Of a stretch of DNA of 21,144 nt, positions 8,396-16,594 are shown in pieces. Source of the DNA: DATEAV01 sp964575425 (GTDB lineage: Bacteria; Chloroflexota; Anaerolineae; Anaerolineales; E44-bin32); contig CAZNRD010000045.1 of NCBI GenBank assembly GCA_964575425.1, positions 1 through 21,144 of the forward strand, given 5' to 3'. Under the pieces are notes generated by a model. It searched no databases, had not been told where the DNA came from, and worked only from the letters and a program-made list of their open reading frames with translations. How positions within the stretch are numbered: the first letter of the stretch is position 1; each line of letters opens with the position of its first letter. The translations under genes and the position numbers were made by a program.

Positions 8396-8815
8396 ATGAA
8401 ATCCTATCGGAAGGAACTGTGGTTCAGCCTTCCCTCGCGGCGAGGGTTTGTCAACATCACGCCCCAGGTCGAGGAATGCCTGCGTGAGAGCGGAGTCCGG
8501 GAGGCGCTTGTCCTGGTGAATGCCATGCACATCACGGCTTCGGTCTTCATCAACGATGATGAGAGCGGCCTGCACGCAGACTACGAAGCGTGGCTCGAGA
8601 AGCTGGCGCCACACGAGCCGACGAGCCAATACCGCCACAACCGCACGGGCGAGGACAATGCCGATGCGCACCTCAAACGGCAGGTGATGGGACGGGAGGT
8701 GGTCGTTGCCGTCAGCGATGGTCGGCTCGACTTCGGGCCGTGGGAGCAGATCTTCTACGGCGAGTTCGACGGCCGGCGCCGGAAGCGCGTGCTGGTGAAG
8801 ATCATCGGCGAATGA
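8396..8815 (+). CDS. yjbQ: YjbQ / UPF0047 family protein
   Basis: 139 residues, the usual length. Family markers are 'FVNITPQVEECLRESGVREALVLVNAMHITASVFINDDE', continuing to 'DNADAHLKRQVMGREV' and the C-terminal 'LDFGPWEQIFYGEFDGRR'. The conserved histidines (in 'NAMHITAS' and 'DAHLKRQ') are the putative metal/active-site positions. The family is often annotated as secondary thiamine-phosphate synthase, because some members rescue thiE mutants; the physiological role is unsettled. GGGGAG and AAGAGG lie 5-10 nt before ATG 8396. The stop overlaps the next start (ATGA), so the methyltransferase gene is translationally coupled. Confidence 0.88.
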   Translation: MKSYRKELWFSLPSRRGFVNITPQVEECLRESGVREALVLVNAMHITASVFINDDESGLHADYEAWLEKLAPHEPTSQYRHNRTGEDNADAHLKRQVMGREVVVAVSDGRLDFGPWEQIFYGEFDGRRRKRVLVKIIGE

Positions 8816-9261
8816 GCGACTTGCGCCTGAGCGATCTCGCTGCGACGGAACCTCAAGCCCCGCCGCCCGGGCACAGGCCCGGCGCGACCTACGACCGCCT
8901 TGCCCGCTGGTATGACCTGCTCGCAGGCCGCTGGGAAGAGAGCGCCAAGCGCAAAGCGCTGGACCTGCTCAGGGCGCATGTCGGGGAGCGCGTGCTTGAT
9001 GTGGGATGTGGCACAGGACGTGAGGTGGCCGCGCTGGGGCCCGGAGGACGCCTGTGTGTCGTCGCATTGTCTCGGGCTGGCGGCCAAAACCTGCTGCGGC
9101 GTCTGTATCAATGGGGCCACGAGCGGTTTCCGGCCCTCTTGGATTGCCGCCCGATCTTCGCCCGGGACGCGCTGCAGCGGGCAGGATTCGTCGTCGGCGA
9201 GTGGAGGCTGGCATCCGTCGGAACCCTGCCCGTGGAAATCACATTGGCCCGTGCCGGGTAG
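8812..9261 (+). pseudogene. Internally deleted SAM-dependent methyltransferase (UbiE-like), likely non-functional
   Basis: 149 residues in an open frame beginning at the ATGA overlap with yjbQ. The N-terminus is normal for a class I methyltransferase ('YDRLARWYDLLAG', then motif I 'VLDVGCGTG' at 61-69). Only six residues later comes 'GPGGRLCVVALSR' (76-88), which in intact relatives is the post-core strand ~70 residues downstream. The C-terminal lid region and end ('LQRAGFVVGEWRLASVGTLPVEI') are again normal. The core strands and the acidic SAM-ribose ligand are therefore missing, although the frame is kept; the junction is near 9030-9040. It could be a recent in-frame deletion or an assembly error. 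No frameshift or stop is present. Confidence 0.65.
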
Positions 9262-9371
9262 CCGGGTGTTGGATGCGCTACGGTGGCCTTGCATTCCGTG
9301 ACATTCGTCATACCCGCCATCGCGCCTTGTCACTATGCCCTTGGACAACCGCCGGTAGGGAAACAGGTCAG

Positions 9372-9401
9372 TTGACACAGGAATTGTCCATGTGCTAGAT
9401 T
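9372..9401 (+). promoter_or_regulatory. Sigma70-type promoter for the hdr-flx operon
   Basis: A perfect -35 box TTGACA (9372-9377) and a -10 box TAGATT (9396-9401, 4 of 6) are separated by 18 bp. It is the best promoter match seen in the window and sits upstream of the six-gene operon. Predicted transcription start is ~9408. Confidence 0.6.
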
Positions 9402-9407
9402 TCACAA
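9390..9407. promoter_or_regulatory. Possible Rex-type redox operator overlapping the -10 box
   Basis: ATGTGCT-AGAT-TTCACAA matches 11 of the 14 defined bases of the Rex consensus TTGTGAA-N4-TTCACAA; the right half-site is perfect. It covers the -10 box, where a repressor would block transcription. Rex senses the NADH/NAD+ ratio, which would suit an NAD(P)H-linked operon. One imperfect site is weak evidence. Confidence 0.35.
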
Positions 9408-9703
9408 GAGAGGCCAGGGTGCGTCCAGTCGGAACATCGCTGCGTCGACGAGAAATCCGCTGTCATGACCCGGGACGATCTCCTGTTGTGGATCGCCTTT
9501 CGGCCGGCTCGATTCGCGTGGGTCGAGACCGGTCGGTCATGGTGTGGGGTCTTTCGGGGCCCCTGAAGGCGCAGGCCGTGTTTGGAGCGGTCTGCATCCC
9601 GCGAGGCGGACCGGGTGAGGTGCAGCCCGATGCGCCTCGTGCGAGAAGTCCTCGTCACATCCGTTGTTCGGAGTGAGCCGGCGGAGGCGTATGGCCAGTC
9701 GAT

Positions 9704-9712
9704 AGGAGGAGG
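9704..9712 (+). promoter_or_regulatory. Strong Shine-Dalgarno site of the first hdrA gene
   Basis: AGGAGGAGG ends 6 nt before ATG 9719. It fixes the start of the selenocysteine-type hdrA and is the strongest ribosome site in the window. Confidence 0.75.
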
Positions 9713-9718
9713 CGCAGG

Positions 9719-11773
9719 ATGGCACAGGGCGGCAGCATCCAGCCTGGTGAGGCGGTCGGCGTCTACATCTGTCACTGCGGCACGAACATCGCCGCCACGG
9801 TGGATGTGGCCGCTGTGGCCGAGTACGCTTCACGCCTGCCCGGAGTGGCGGTGGCGCGTCATTACACCTACATGTGCTCAGACCCCGGGCAGGCGCTCAT
9901 CAAGGACGACATCCGCCAGCATGTCCTGGACCGCGTGGTGGTCGCCTCATGCTCGCCCCTGATGCATGAGACCACCTTCCGCCAGGCGTGCGCCGATGCC
10001 GGCTTGAACCCGTTCCTGTTCCAGATGACCAACATCCGTGAGCACTGCTCCTGGATCACGAGCGACACGGCGAGCGCCACGGCCAAGGCCAAGGACCTGG
10101 TGGCGGCGGCCGTGGCCCGCGTGCGCTATCAACACTCCCTTGAACCGAGGCAGGCGGAGGTGCGTCAGGCGGCTCTGATTGTGGGCGGGGGCATTGCTGG
10201 CATCGAGGCCGCCCTGCGCCTGGCGGATGCGGGCAAGCAAGTCTACCTGGTGGAGCGGGAGCCGAGCATCGGCGGGCATATGGCCCGGCTCTACAAGACC
10301 TTCCCGACCCTGGACTGCGCGGCTTGAATTCTCACCCCGAAGATGGTGTCCGTGGGACGCCACCCGAACATCACCCTCCTGACCTACAGCGAGGTTGAGG
10401 CGGTCTCAGGGTATGTGGGCAACTTCGAAGTGCGGGTGCGCAAGAAGGCGCGCAACGTGAACGCGGACACGTGCACCGGCTGCGGCACATGTGTTGAGAA
10501 GTGCCCGTGGAAGAAGATCCCCTCGGAGTTCGACCTGGGGCTGGGGACCAGGCCGGCGATCTACTTCCACTTCGCGCAGGCTGTGCCCCGCGTCCCGGTC
10601 ATCGATACGGCCAACTGCGCCTACTTCCAGCGCGGCAAGTGCCGTGCCTGTGAGAAGTTCTGTCAGACGAATTCCATCGACTTCGAGCAGAAGGATCAAT
10701 TGCTTGAGCTCAAGGTCGGCACGATCATCCTGGCCACGGGATTCCGCGACTACGATCCGCGCGGCGAACCGGCCTATGGCTACGGCGTGCTCGATGACGT
10801 GGTCACCGGCATGGAGTTCGAGCGCCTGGTGAACTCGGGCGGGCCGACCCTGGGGGAGGTTCGCCTGAAGGACGGCCGCAAGCCGGAGCGCATCGCCATC
10901 CTGCACTGCGTCGGCAGCCGGCGCAAACCCTCCGTGGACGTGCGGACGGACTTGTCTGCGAACGGCGACGGGCGCGCGCACGAATACTGTTCACGCGTCT
11001 GCTGCATGTACTCGCTGAAGCTGGCTCATCTGGTGCGGGATGCCCTCGGGGCCGAGGTAATCGAGTTCTACCGAGACATGCGCGCCTTCGGCAAGGACTA
11101 CGAATCCTTCTACGAGCGCGTCGCTGAAGAAGGTGTGCACTTCGCCCGTTTCGACGGGGATGTGCGCGTCACTCGACAGGACGGTCACCTCGTTGTCTCC
11201 GCCACAGATGTCTACACCGGGAAGCCGATCGAGGCCGCGATCGACATGGTGGTGCTGAGCACGGGTCTGGAGCCGCAGGCCGATCAGGCGGAGGTGGGCC
11301 GCATCTTCGGCGTCAGCCTCAGTCCCGATGGCTTCTTCCTGGAGCGGCACCCCAAGCTGGCACCGGTGGAGACCGCGACGGACGGCATCTTCCTGGCCGG
11401 CACCTGCCAGGGGCCGAAGGACATCCCGGACAGCGTGGCCCAGGGCGGCGCGGCCGCGGCCGCGGCCCTGTCGCTGATGGACATAGGCCACGTGACGCTC
11501 GAGCCGTTCACCACCGTCATCAACCAGGACCGGTGCGGCGGCTGCCGCACCTGCGAGGGTCTGTGCCCCTACCACGCCATTTCGATGATGGCGATCGGCG
11601 AGCGGATGGTGGCGCAGGTAAACGAGGTCCTGTGCAAGGGCTGCGGTGCCTGCGCCGCGGCCTGCCCGGCAGGGGCGGCCGAGCAGCGCGGATTCACGCT
11701 GGACCAACTCTACGCTGAGATCACCGGCGCGCTGGCGAGCAGCGCCGGCCTGCGACAGGAGGCCTGGGGATGA
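9719..11773 (+). CDS. hdrA: HdrA-type FAD/[4Fe-4S] electron-bifurcating protein, selenocysteine-containing (TGA at 10325-10327)
   Basis: 684 residues when the in-frame TGA is read as Sec203; read as a stop, the gene would split into 202-aa and 476-aa pieces that join without overlap or loss. Domains: N-terminal HdrA domain ('YICHCGTNIAATVD', C18/C20), FAD-binding 'VGGGIAGIEAALRLADAG' (155-172), the family motif 'TLDCAAUILTPKM' around U203, first ferredoxin-like motif CTGCGTCVEKC (252-262), second C300/C308/C311/C315, the unusual cluster site C397 plus 'EYCSRVCC' (C424, C428, C429), and two C-terminal [4Fe-4S] motifs (CGGCRTCEGLCP, CKGCGACAAACP). HdrA flavins split electron pairs between ferredoxin and a higher-potential acceptor. 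TGA serves as a true stop at the end of this same gene, so the code is not reassigned. ATGA overlap with the next hdrA. Confidence 0.9.
10325..10362 (+). promoter_or_regulatory. Selenocysteine codon and bSECIS-like hairpin in the first hdrA
   Basis: TGA 10325-10327 is followed by an 8-bp stem, 10344-10351 with 10355-10362 (one G-U pair, no bulge), closed by a 3-nt loop GTG. The loop begins 24 nt after the TGA and has G first. This agrees with the bacterial SECIS pattern as I recall it: a small apical loop with an early G, about 16-37 nt after UGA. SelB binding is inferred. Confidence 0.7.
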
Positions 11774-14700
11774 ACATCGCCAAGGTCAGGACGGGCGTTT
11801 ACGTCTGCCACTGCGGCACCAACATCGCGGCTACGGTGGATGTGGCGGAGGTGGCCCAATTCGCAAGCCGCCTGCCTGACGTGGCCGTGGCCCGCGATTA
11901 CACCTACATGTGCTCCGACCCCGGCCAGGATTTGATCAAGACCGACATCCGCGAGCACGGCCTCAACCGGGTGGTCGTGGCCTCGTGCTCGCCGCTGATG
12001 CATGAACCCACCTTCCGCCGCGCCTGCCAGGAGGCCGACCTCAACCCGTTTTTCTTCCAGATGGCGAACGTACGCGAGCAGTGCTCGTGGGTGATAGACG
12101 AGCGCGCCCAGGCGACGACGAAGGCCAAGGCGATGGTCGAGGCAGCCGTGGCCCGCGTGCGGCATCATGCGCCGCTGGACATGCGCCGGGTGACGATGGA
12201 GCCATCGGCCCTGATCGTCGGGGCGGGCATCGCCGGGATGGAAGCCGCGCTGCGCTTGGCTGAGGCCGGGAAGCAGGTCTACCTGGTCGAGCGCGAGCCG
12301 TCCATCGGCGGCCACATGGCGCAGCTCTACAAGACCTTCCCGACCCTGGACTGTGCGGCTTGAATTCTCACCCCCAAGATGGTGTCCGTCGGACGCCACC
12401 CCAACATCCACCTCCTGGCCTACAGCGAGGTCGAGTCGGTCTCGGGTTACGTCGGCAACTTCAGCGTGCGGGTGCGGCGCAAGCCCCGCTACGTTGACGA
12501 GAAGCAGTGCACCGGGTGCGGGAAGTGCGCCGAGGTCTGCCCGATCGAGGTGCCGAGCGAGTTCGAACTCGGGCTGAGCCTGCGCAAAGCCGCCTACCGT
12601 CATTCGGCGCAGGCGGTCCCCAACGCCTATACCATCGAGAAGCGAGGCGTCGCCCCCTGCCGCAGCGCCTGCCCCACGGACCAGCGGGCGCAGGGCTACA
12701 TCGCCCTCGTCCGCCAGCGGCGCTACGCGGATGCTTACTGGGCCATCCGCCGCGAGCATCCTTTCCCCTCCGTCTGCGGCCGCGTGTGCAACCACCGCTG
12801 CGAGGATGCCTGCAGCCGGGTCAAGGTCGATGAGTCGGTCAACATCATGGGGCTGAAGCGCTTCGTCGCCGATTGGGCCTATGCCCACCGGGACGAGCTG
12901 GCGAGGCTGCGCGACAAATCCATCGTCGGCACACCCTTCCAGCACACTTCCCCGCCAACCGGCAAGAAGGTGGCCGTCATCGGCGCCGGCCCTGCCGGGC
13001 TGACCGCAGCGCTGGACCTCGTCCGCATCGGCCATTCGGCTACGGTCTTCGACCAGCTGCCCTTCGCCGGCGGCATGATGCGGGCTGGCATCCCCCCGCA
13101 CCGCCTGCCGACCGAACTGCTGGATTGGGAGATCGGGCAGATCGTCGACGAGGGCGTTGAACTGCGCCTGAACACGCGCATTGACGACGTCCCTGGCCTG
13201 TTGGAGCAGGGCTACCACGCCGTCCTCATCGCCACAGGCGCCCACGCCGCCAAGAAGCTGCCCATCAGCGACGCGAACCATCCCGACAACTGGCTCTCGC
13301 TCGACCTGCTGCGCCGCGTCGGCAGCGGCGAGCGCCCGGACCTCCGGGGCCGGCGCGTGGTCGTGCTCGGCGGCGGTAACGTCGCCCTCGATACGGCGCG
13401 CACCGTCCTGCGCCTGGGCGCCAAAGAGGTCAGCATGGCCTGCCTCGAACCGCGGGGCGAAATGCCAGGCTTCGCCTGGGAAATCGGCGTGGCCGAACAA
13501 GAGGGCGTGAGACTCTACCCCGGGCGGACCTTCAAAGAGGTCATCGTTCGCAACAACAAGGTCAAGGGTGTGCGCTGTGTCGAGGTCGAGTTCCGCGGCT
13601 TCAAGCGCGGCCGCCCCGATATTGCCGAGAAGCCCGGCACCGAGCATGTTATCCCGGCGGACCTGGTGGTGTGGGCCATCGGCCAGGGCCCCGACTTCTC
13701 GTTCCTGCCTCCGGACGGCAGCATCAACACCCTCTACCCCGTGGGCATCCAGGCCGATTCGGAAATGATGACGACAATGAAGGGCGTGTTCTGTGCCGGC
13801 GATGTGCGCCGCGGGCAGACGTTCTTCGTCGTCGATGCCATCGGCGAAGGCCATCGCGCCGCCCGCTGCATCGACCGCTACCTGCGCGGCGAGAAGGGGC
13901 TCAGGGAGCCGGAGCGGCTTCCGGCGGTGGAGCTTTCCCCGCAAGAGGCCCGGGCCAAGATCGAGCGGGGCCAGGCCTCCTCGCGGCCCCGCGTCCCCAT
14001 CCCCTCGCTGCCGCTCAAGGACCGCTTCGGGGACTTCCGCGAAATCGATCTGCCGCTCTCCGAGGAGGATGCGCTGGCCGAGGCCGAGCGCTGCCTGCGC
14101 TGCGGGGTTTGCTCCGAATGCCTGGAGTGCGTCGTGGCCTGCGATCGCGGTGCCATCAACCACGACATGCGCGAAGAACGCATCGAACTCAAGGTGGGGA
14201 CGATCATCCTGGCAACGGGATTCGCCGATTTCGATCCCTCGCGGGCGCCCGAGCTCGGGTATGGCCGTTTCGAGAACGTCATCACGGCGTTGGAATTCGA
14301 GCGGCTGATCAACACCTCCGGCCCCACAGAAGGCAAGGTGCTGCTGCGCAGCGGCCAGCCGCCGAAGAGCGTGGCCATCATCCACTGCGTCGGCAGCCGC
14401 GACGAACGCTTTCGCGAATACTGTTCCCGCGCTTGCTGCATGTACTCACTCAAGATCGCCCAACTGCTGCACGACTACGTCGGCGCCGAGGTGCATGAGA
14501 TCTACCGCGACATGCGCTGCTACGGCAAAGGCTACGAGGAGTTCTACAACCGCACCGAACAACTGGGCGTGCGTTTCTACCACGGGCGGGTGAGGTCGGT
14601 CGAGCAGGCCGGGGACGGCCCGAAGTTGGTGGTGCGATGGGACGAGGGCTTCCGCAACCAGCCGGATCATGTCGAGGTCGACATGGTGCTCCTGGCTACG

Positions 14701-15210
14701 GGGTTTGAGCCGCGATCGGATACGCCTCAGGTGGCCAGCCTCTTCGGCGTCAGCCGCAGCCGCGACGGCTTCTTCCTCGAGCGCCACCCGAAGCTGGCGC
14801 CGGTTGAGACCGCCTCGGAAGGCATCTATCTGGCCGGGGCCTGCCAGAGCCCGAAGGACATCCCGGACAGCGTTGCCCAGGCGGCCGGCGCCGCCGCGGC
14901 CGCGCTGTCCCTCATCGACCAGGGCGTGATCGAACTCGAACCGACCGTGGCCTCGGTCACGGCCGCCCGTTGCGCCGGGTGCGGCCAGTGCAGCCTGGCC
15001 TGTCCGTATGGTGCCATCGTCCTTCAGGACGGCGCAGCCTGCGTGAACGAGTTCCTGTGTAAGGGCTGCGGCACGTGCGCTGCCGCCTGCCCCAACAAGG
15101 CCGTCTCGCTGATCCACTATGATGACCGCCAGGTCCTCTCGGAGCTGTTGGCGGCGCTGAGGGTGCCGGCGCTGAGCGCGGCAGACGCCCAGATGGAGGT
15201 GTCGGGATGA
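11770..15210 (+). CDS. HdrA fused to an inserted GltD/NfnB-like NAD(P)H domain (HdrL-like), selenocysteine-containing (TGA at 12361-12363)
   Basis: 1146 residues with Sec198; without recoding it would split into 197-aa and 943-aa pieces. The N-terminus parallels the first HdrA ('VCHCGTNIAATVDVAEV', FAD motif 'VGAGIAGMEAALRL', 'TLDCAAUILTPKM'). After the first [4Fe-4S] motif (CTGCGKCAEVCP, 247-258) about 470 residues are inserted: a GltD-type Fe-S entry (C297, C301, C336, C340, C344, C348), FAD site 'IGAGPAGLTAALDL' (404-417) and NAD(P)H site 'VLGGGNVALDTARTVL' (532-547). The HdrA frame resumes at CLRCGVCSECLECVVAC (775-791), then 'HCVGSR...EYCSRACC' and two terminal [4Fe-4S] motifs (CAGCGQC, CKGCGTC). 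Similar HdrA-NfnB fusions are called HdrL in anaerobes. Likely a partner of HdrA in one complex, adding a second NAD(P)H site. ATGA overlaps at both ends. Confidence 0.9.
12361..12398 (+). promoter_or_regulatory. Selenocysteine codon and bSECIS-like hairpin in the second hdrA
   Basis: TGA 12361-12363 is followed by the same 8-bp stem as in the first gene, 12380-12387 with 12391-12398, and a 3-nt loop GTC that differs only in its last base. The spacing from the TGA is also identical (24 nt). The bases just around the TGA (GGCTTGAATTCTCACCC) are identical in the two genes and AT-richer than their surroundings. Confidence 0.7.
12637..14049 (+). other. GltD/NfnB-like domain inserted within the second HdrA (approximate borders)
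   Basis: This is residues ~290-760 of the fusion. It carries the cysteine-rich N-terminal helix domain, the FAD Rossmann fold and the NAD(P)H Rossmann fold of the glutamate synthase small subunit / NADH-dependent ferredoxin:NADP oxidoreductase NfnB, ending near 'FFVVDAIGEGHRAARCIDRYL' plus a linker. Borders are judged by where HdrA similarity stops and resumes. Confidence 0.75.
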
Positions 15211-15704
15211 CGGAGCCGGTGCCTTCTTTCCCTCAAGCTGGCGAGGGAGCCTTCGAGCCCAGGATCGCGGGGTTCCTGTGCACGTGGTGCTCCTACACCG
15301 GGGCCGACCTGGCCGGAACGTCGCGCCTGAAGGTGCCACCCAACTTCCGGGCGGTGCGCGTGCCGTGCTCGGGGCGGGTATCGCCGGAGCTGGTGATGCG
15401 AGCCTTCGACGAAGGAGCCGATGGCGTGCTTGTGCTTGGCTGCCACATCGGCGAATGTCACTACGACAACGGCAACCACCGCACCGCCAAGCGCATCCCG
15501 ACGCTGGGTGCGCTGCTGACGTTTGCCGGCCTCGAGCCGGAGCGGCTTCGCCTCGACTGGGTCTCGGCCTCGGAGGGTGACCGCTTCGCCCGCATCGTCA
15601 AGGAGTTCACGGAGGCCGTGCGCAAGATGGGCCCTTCTCGCTGGCGGGAGCAGGCGCTGGCTCGGAGTCGCTGGATGATCTCCGAAGTCGGAGGCGCCGC
15701 ATGA
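15207..15704 (+). CDS. MvhD/FlxD-type [2Fe-2S] electron-transfer subunit
   Basis: 165 residues. The five conserved cysteines of the MvhD family are present in 'FLCTWCSYTGADLAG' (C25, C28), 'RVPCSGRVSP' (C54) and 'LGCHIGECHYDNGNH' (C79, C84). In known complexes MvhD or FlxD carries electrons from a hydrogenase or FlxABC module into the HdrA flavin, and here it directly follows the HdrA genes. Some relatives use selenocysteine in these motifs; this one has ordinary TGC/TGT codons throughout. The start is fixed by the 4-nt ATGA overlap with the HdrL-like gene; the next gene overlaps in the same way. No hydrogenase large or small subunit lies nearby, so the donor is presumably the Flx-type proteins downstream. 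Confidence 0.9.
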   Translation: MTEPVPSFPQAGEGAFEPRIAGFLCTWCSYTGADLAGTSRLKVPPNFRAVRVPCSGRVSPELVMRAFDEGADGVLVLGCHIGECHYDNGNHRTAKRIPTLGALLTFAGLEPERLRLDWVSASEGDRFARIVKEFTEAVRKMGPSRWREQALARSRWMISEVGGAA

Positions 15705-16594
15705 ACCATACGGACGCCATCCAGGCCAAGGCCCGCCAGTTGCTGGACTCGGGCGAGGTTGTGTGTGTCCTGGGGTACGAGGTCGGTCCGCGCGGTCGGG
15801 TGCGCCCGGCCTTCGTCTACAGCGCAGCCGATGCGGAGCGGCTGGTCTGGAACCGGGGCTGCACCCACAACCTGGCCACATATCCGCCCTCATCCCTGCG
15901 CCCTGGCAAACCCGGCGCGCCCAGGAAGCGGATGGCCGTGGTCGTCAAGCCGTGCGACGCGCGCGCGGTCAACGTGCTCCTGGCGGAGAGCCAGTTCGAG
16001 CGCGATCAGGTCCACCTGATCGGGATGGTGTGCGAGGGGATCGTCGAGGGCGCCGGGTCGCGGCCGATGGCAGAGCTGGAAGGCGAGGCGCCTTTCCAGC
16101 TCCGCTGTCAGATGTGCGGCGAGCGCGCCCCCGTCCTGTACGACACGCTGATCGGTGAACCACAACAGGCCGCCCCTCCGAGGCCGGCAGTCGAGGACCC
16201 GCTCGACCGCCTCGACGCCATGACTCCTGCCGAGCGGGCGGAGTTCTGGCTTGCGCAGTTCGACCGCTGCCTGCGCTGCTACGCCTGTCGTCAGGCCTGC
16301 CCGATGTGCAGTTGCCCCACCTGCCTGTACGAGCGGGATGACTCGCTCTGGGTGGGCATGGGGCTTGGCCTGTCGGAGAAGCGGGCCTTCCACCTAGGGC
16401 GCGCCTACCACCTCGCTGGCCGCTGCGTCGGCTGCAACGAGTGCGAGCGGGTGTGCCCGGTGGGCATCCCCATCAGCCTGCTGAACCGCCGCCTTGCCAG
16501 GGAGGTTGAGGCAGTCTTCGGCTTCAAGGCCGGCCTCGAGGCGAAACCCAGCCCCCTTGTCACGGTGCTCGGCGAGGGGGAGGTGGCTGCATGA
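15701..16594 (+). CDS. 4Fe-4S protein, FlxC-like / FrhB-AsrA-like electron carrier
   Basis: 297 residues. The N-terminal half has the FrhB/AsrA-type signature 'VVKPCDARAVNVL' (C85) with 'GMVCEG' and 'LRCQMCGERAP' (C136, C139). The C-terminal half is a dicluster ferredoxin: C190/C193/C196/C200 with the extra cysteines of 'CPMCSCPTC' (C203, C205, C208), then C242/C245/C248/C252 ('CVGCNECERVCPVGIP'). Residue 1 follows from the ATGA overlap with the MvhD-like gene. In Flx/Flox-Hdr operons a protein at this place passes electrons between the NADH-oxidising flavoprotein and FlxD; the exact match to FlxC of Desulfovibrio is inferred from gene order. No flavin or F420 site can be assigned with confidence. 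Confidence 0.75.
   Translation: MNHTDAIQAKARQLLDSGEVVCVLGYEVGPRGRVRPAFVYSAADAERLVWNRGCTHNLATYPPSSLRPGKPGAPRKRMAVVVKPCDARAVNVLLAESQFERDQVHLIGMVCEGIVEGAGSRPMAELEGEAPFQLRCQMCGERAPVLYDTLIGEPQQAAPPRPAVEDPLDRLDAMTPAERAEFWLAQFDRCLRCYACRQACPMCSCPTCLYERDDSLWVGMGLGLSEKRAFHLGRAYHLAGRCVGCNECERVCPVGIPISLLNRRLAREVEAVFGFKAGLEAKPSPLVTVLGEGEVAA

Larger units (their letters stand above)
9262..9718 (+). other. 457-bp non-coding region: intergenic spacer plus ~310-nt leader of the hdr-flx operon
   Basis: No convincing protein is encoded here. The left part (9262-9371) shows nothing I can name. The promoter lies at 9372-9401, and the RNA from ~9408 to the Shine-Dalgarno sequence at 9704 would be an unusually long leader. 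It contains short palindromes (such as GGGGCCCC near 9560) but no riboswitch class I can recognise and no clear terminator/antiterminator pair. A 33-codon frame (9465-9566) has no good ribosome site and is not called. Confidence 0.5.

Noticed and set aside
9465..9566. A 33-codon open frame in the hdrA leader, a possible leader peptide
   Set aside because: It has no Shine-Dalgarno sequence at a useful distance, no run of regulatory codons and no attenuator structure after it.
9545..9570. GGGGCCCC palindrome in the leader as an intrinsic terminator
   Set aside because: The arms leave no room for a loop and no T-run follows.
9691..9705. A four-codon upstream frame (ATG to TAG) ending inside the hdrA Shine-Dalgarno site
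   Set aside because: The GGAGG before it is only 3 nt away, too close for initiation, and so short a frame arises easily by chance.
11710..14385. An 891-codon open frame on the minus strand across the second hdrA
   Set aside because: It is antisense to a gene with unmistakable motifs. Such long frames arise by codon bias in GC-rich DNA, and its translation is His/Gly/Ala/Arg-rich with no domain.
9719..15210. Four separate genes (202, 476, 197 and 943 aa), or two frame-disrupted pseudogenes
   Set aside because: Each pair is continuous in one frame with only TGA between, at the same conserved residue in both copies. The ATGs used to start the second pieces (10343, 12379) lie inside the conserved 'TPKMVSVGRHP' motif and have no ribosome site.
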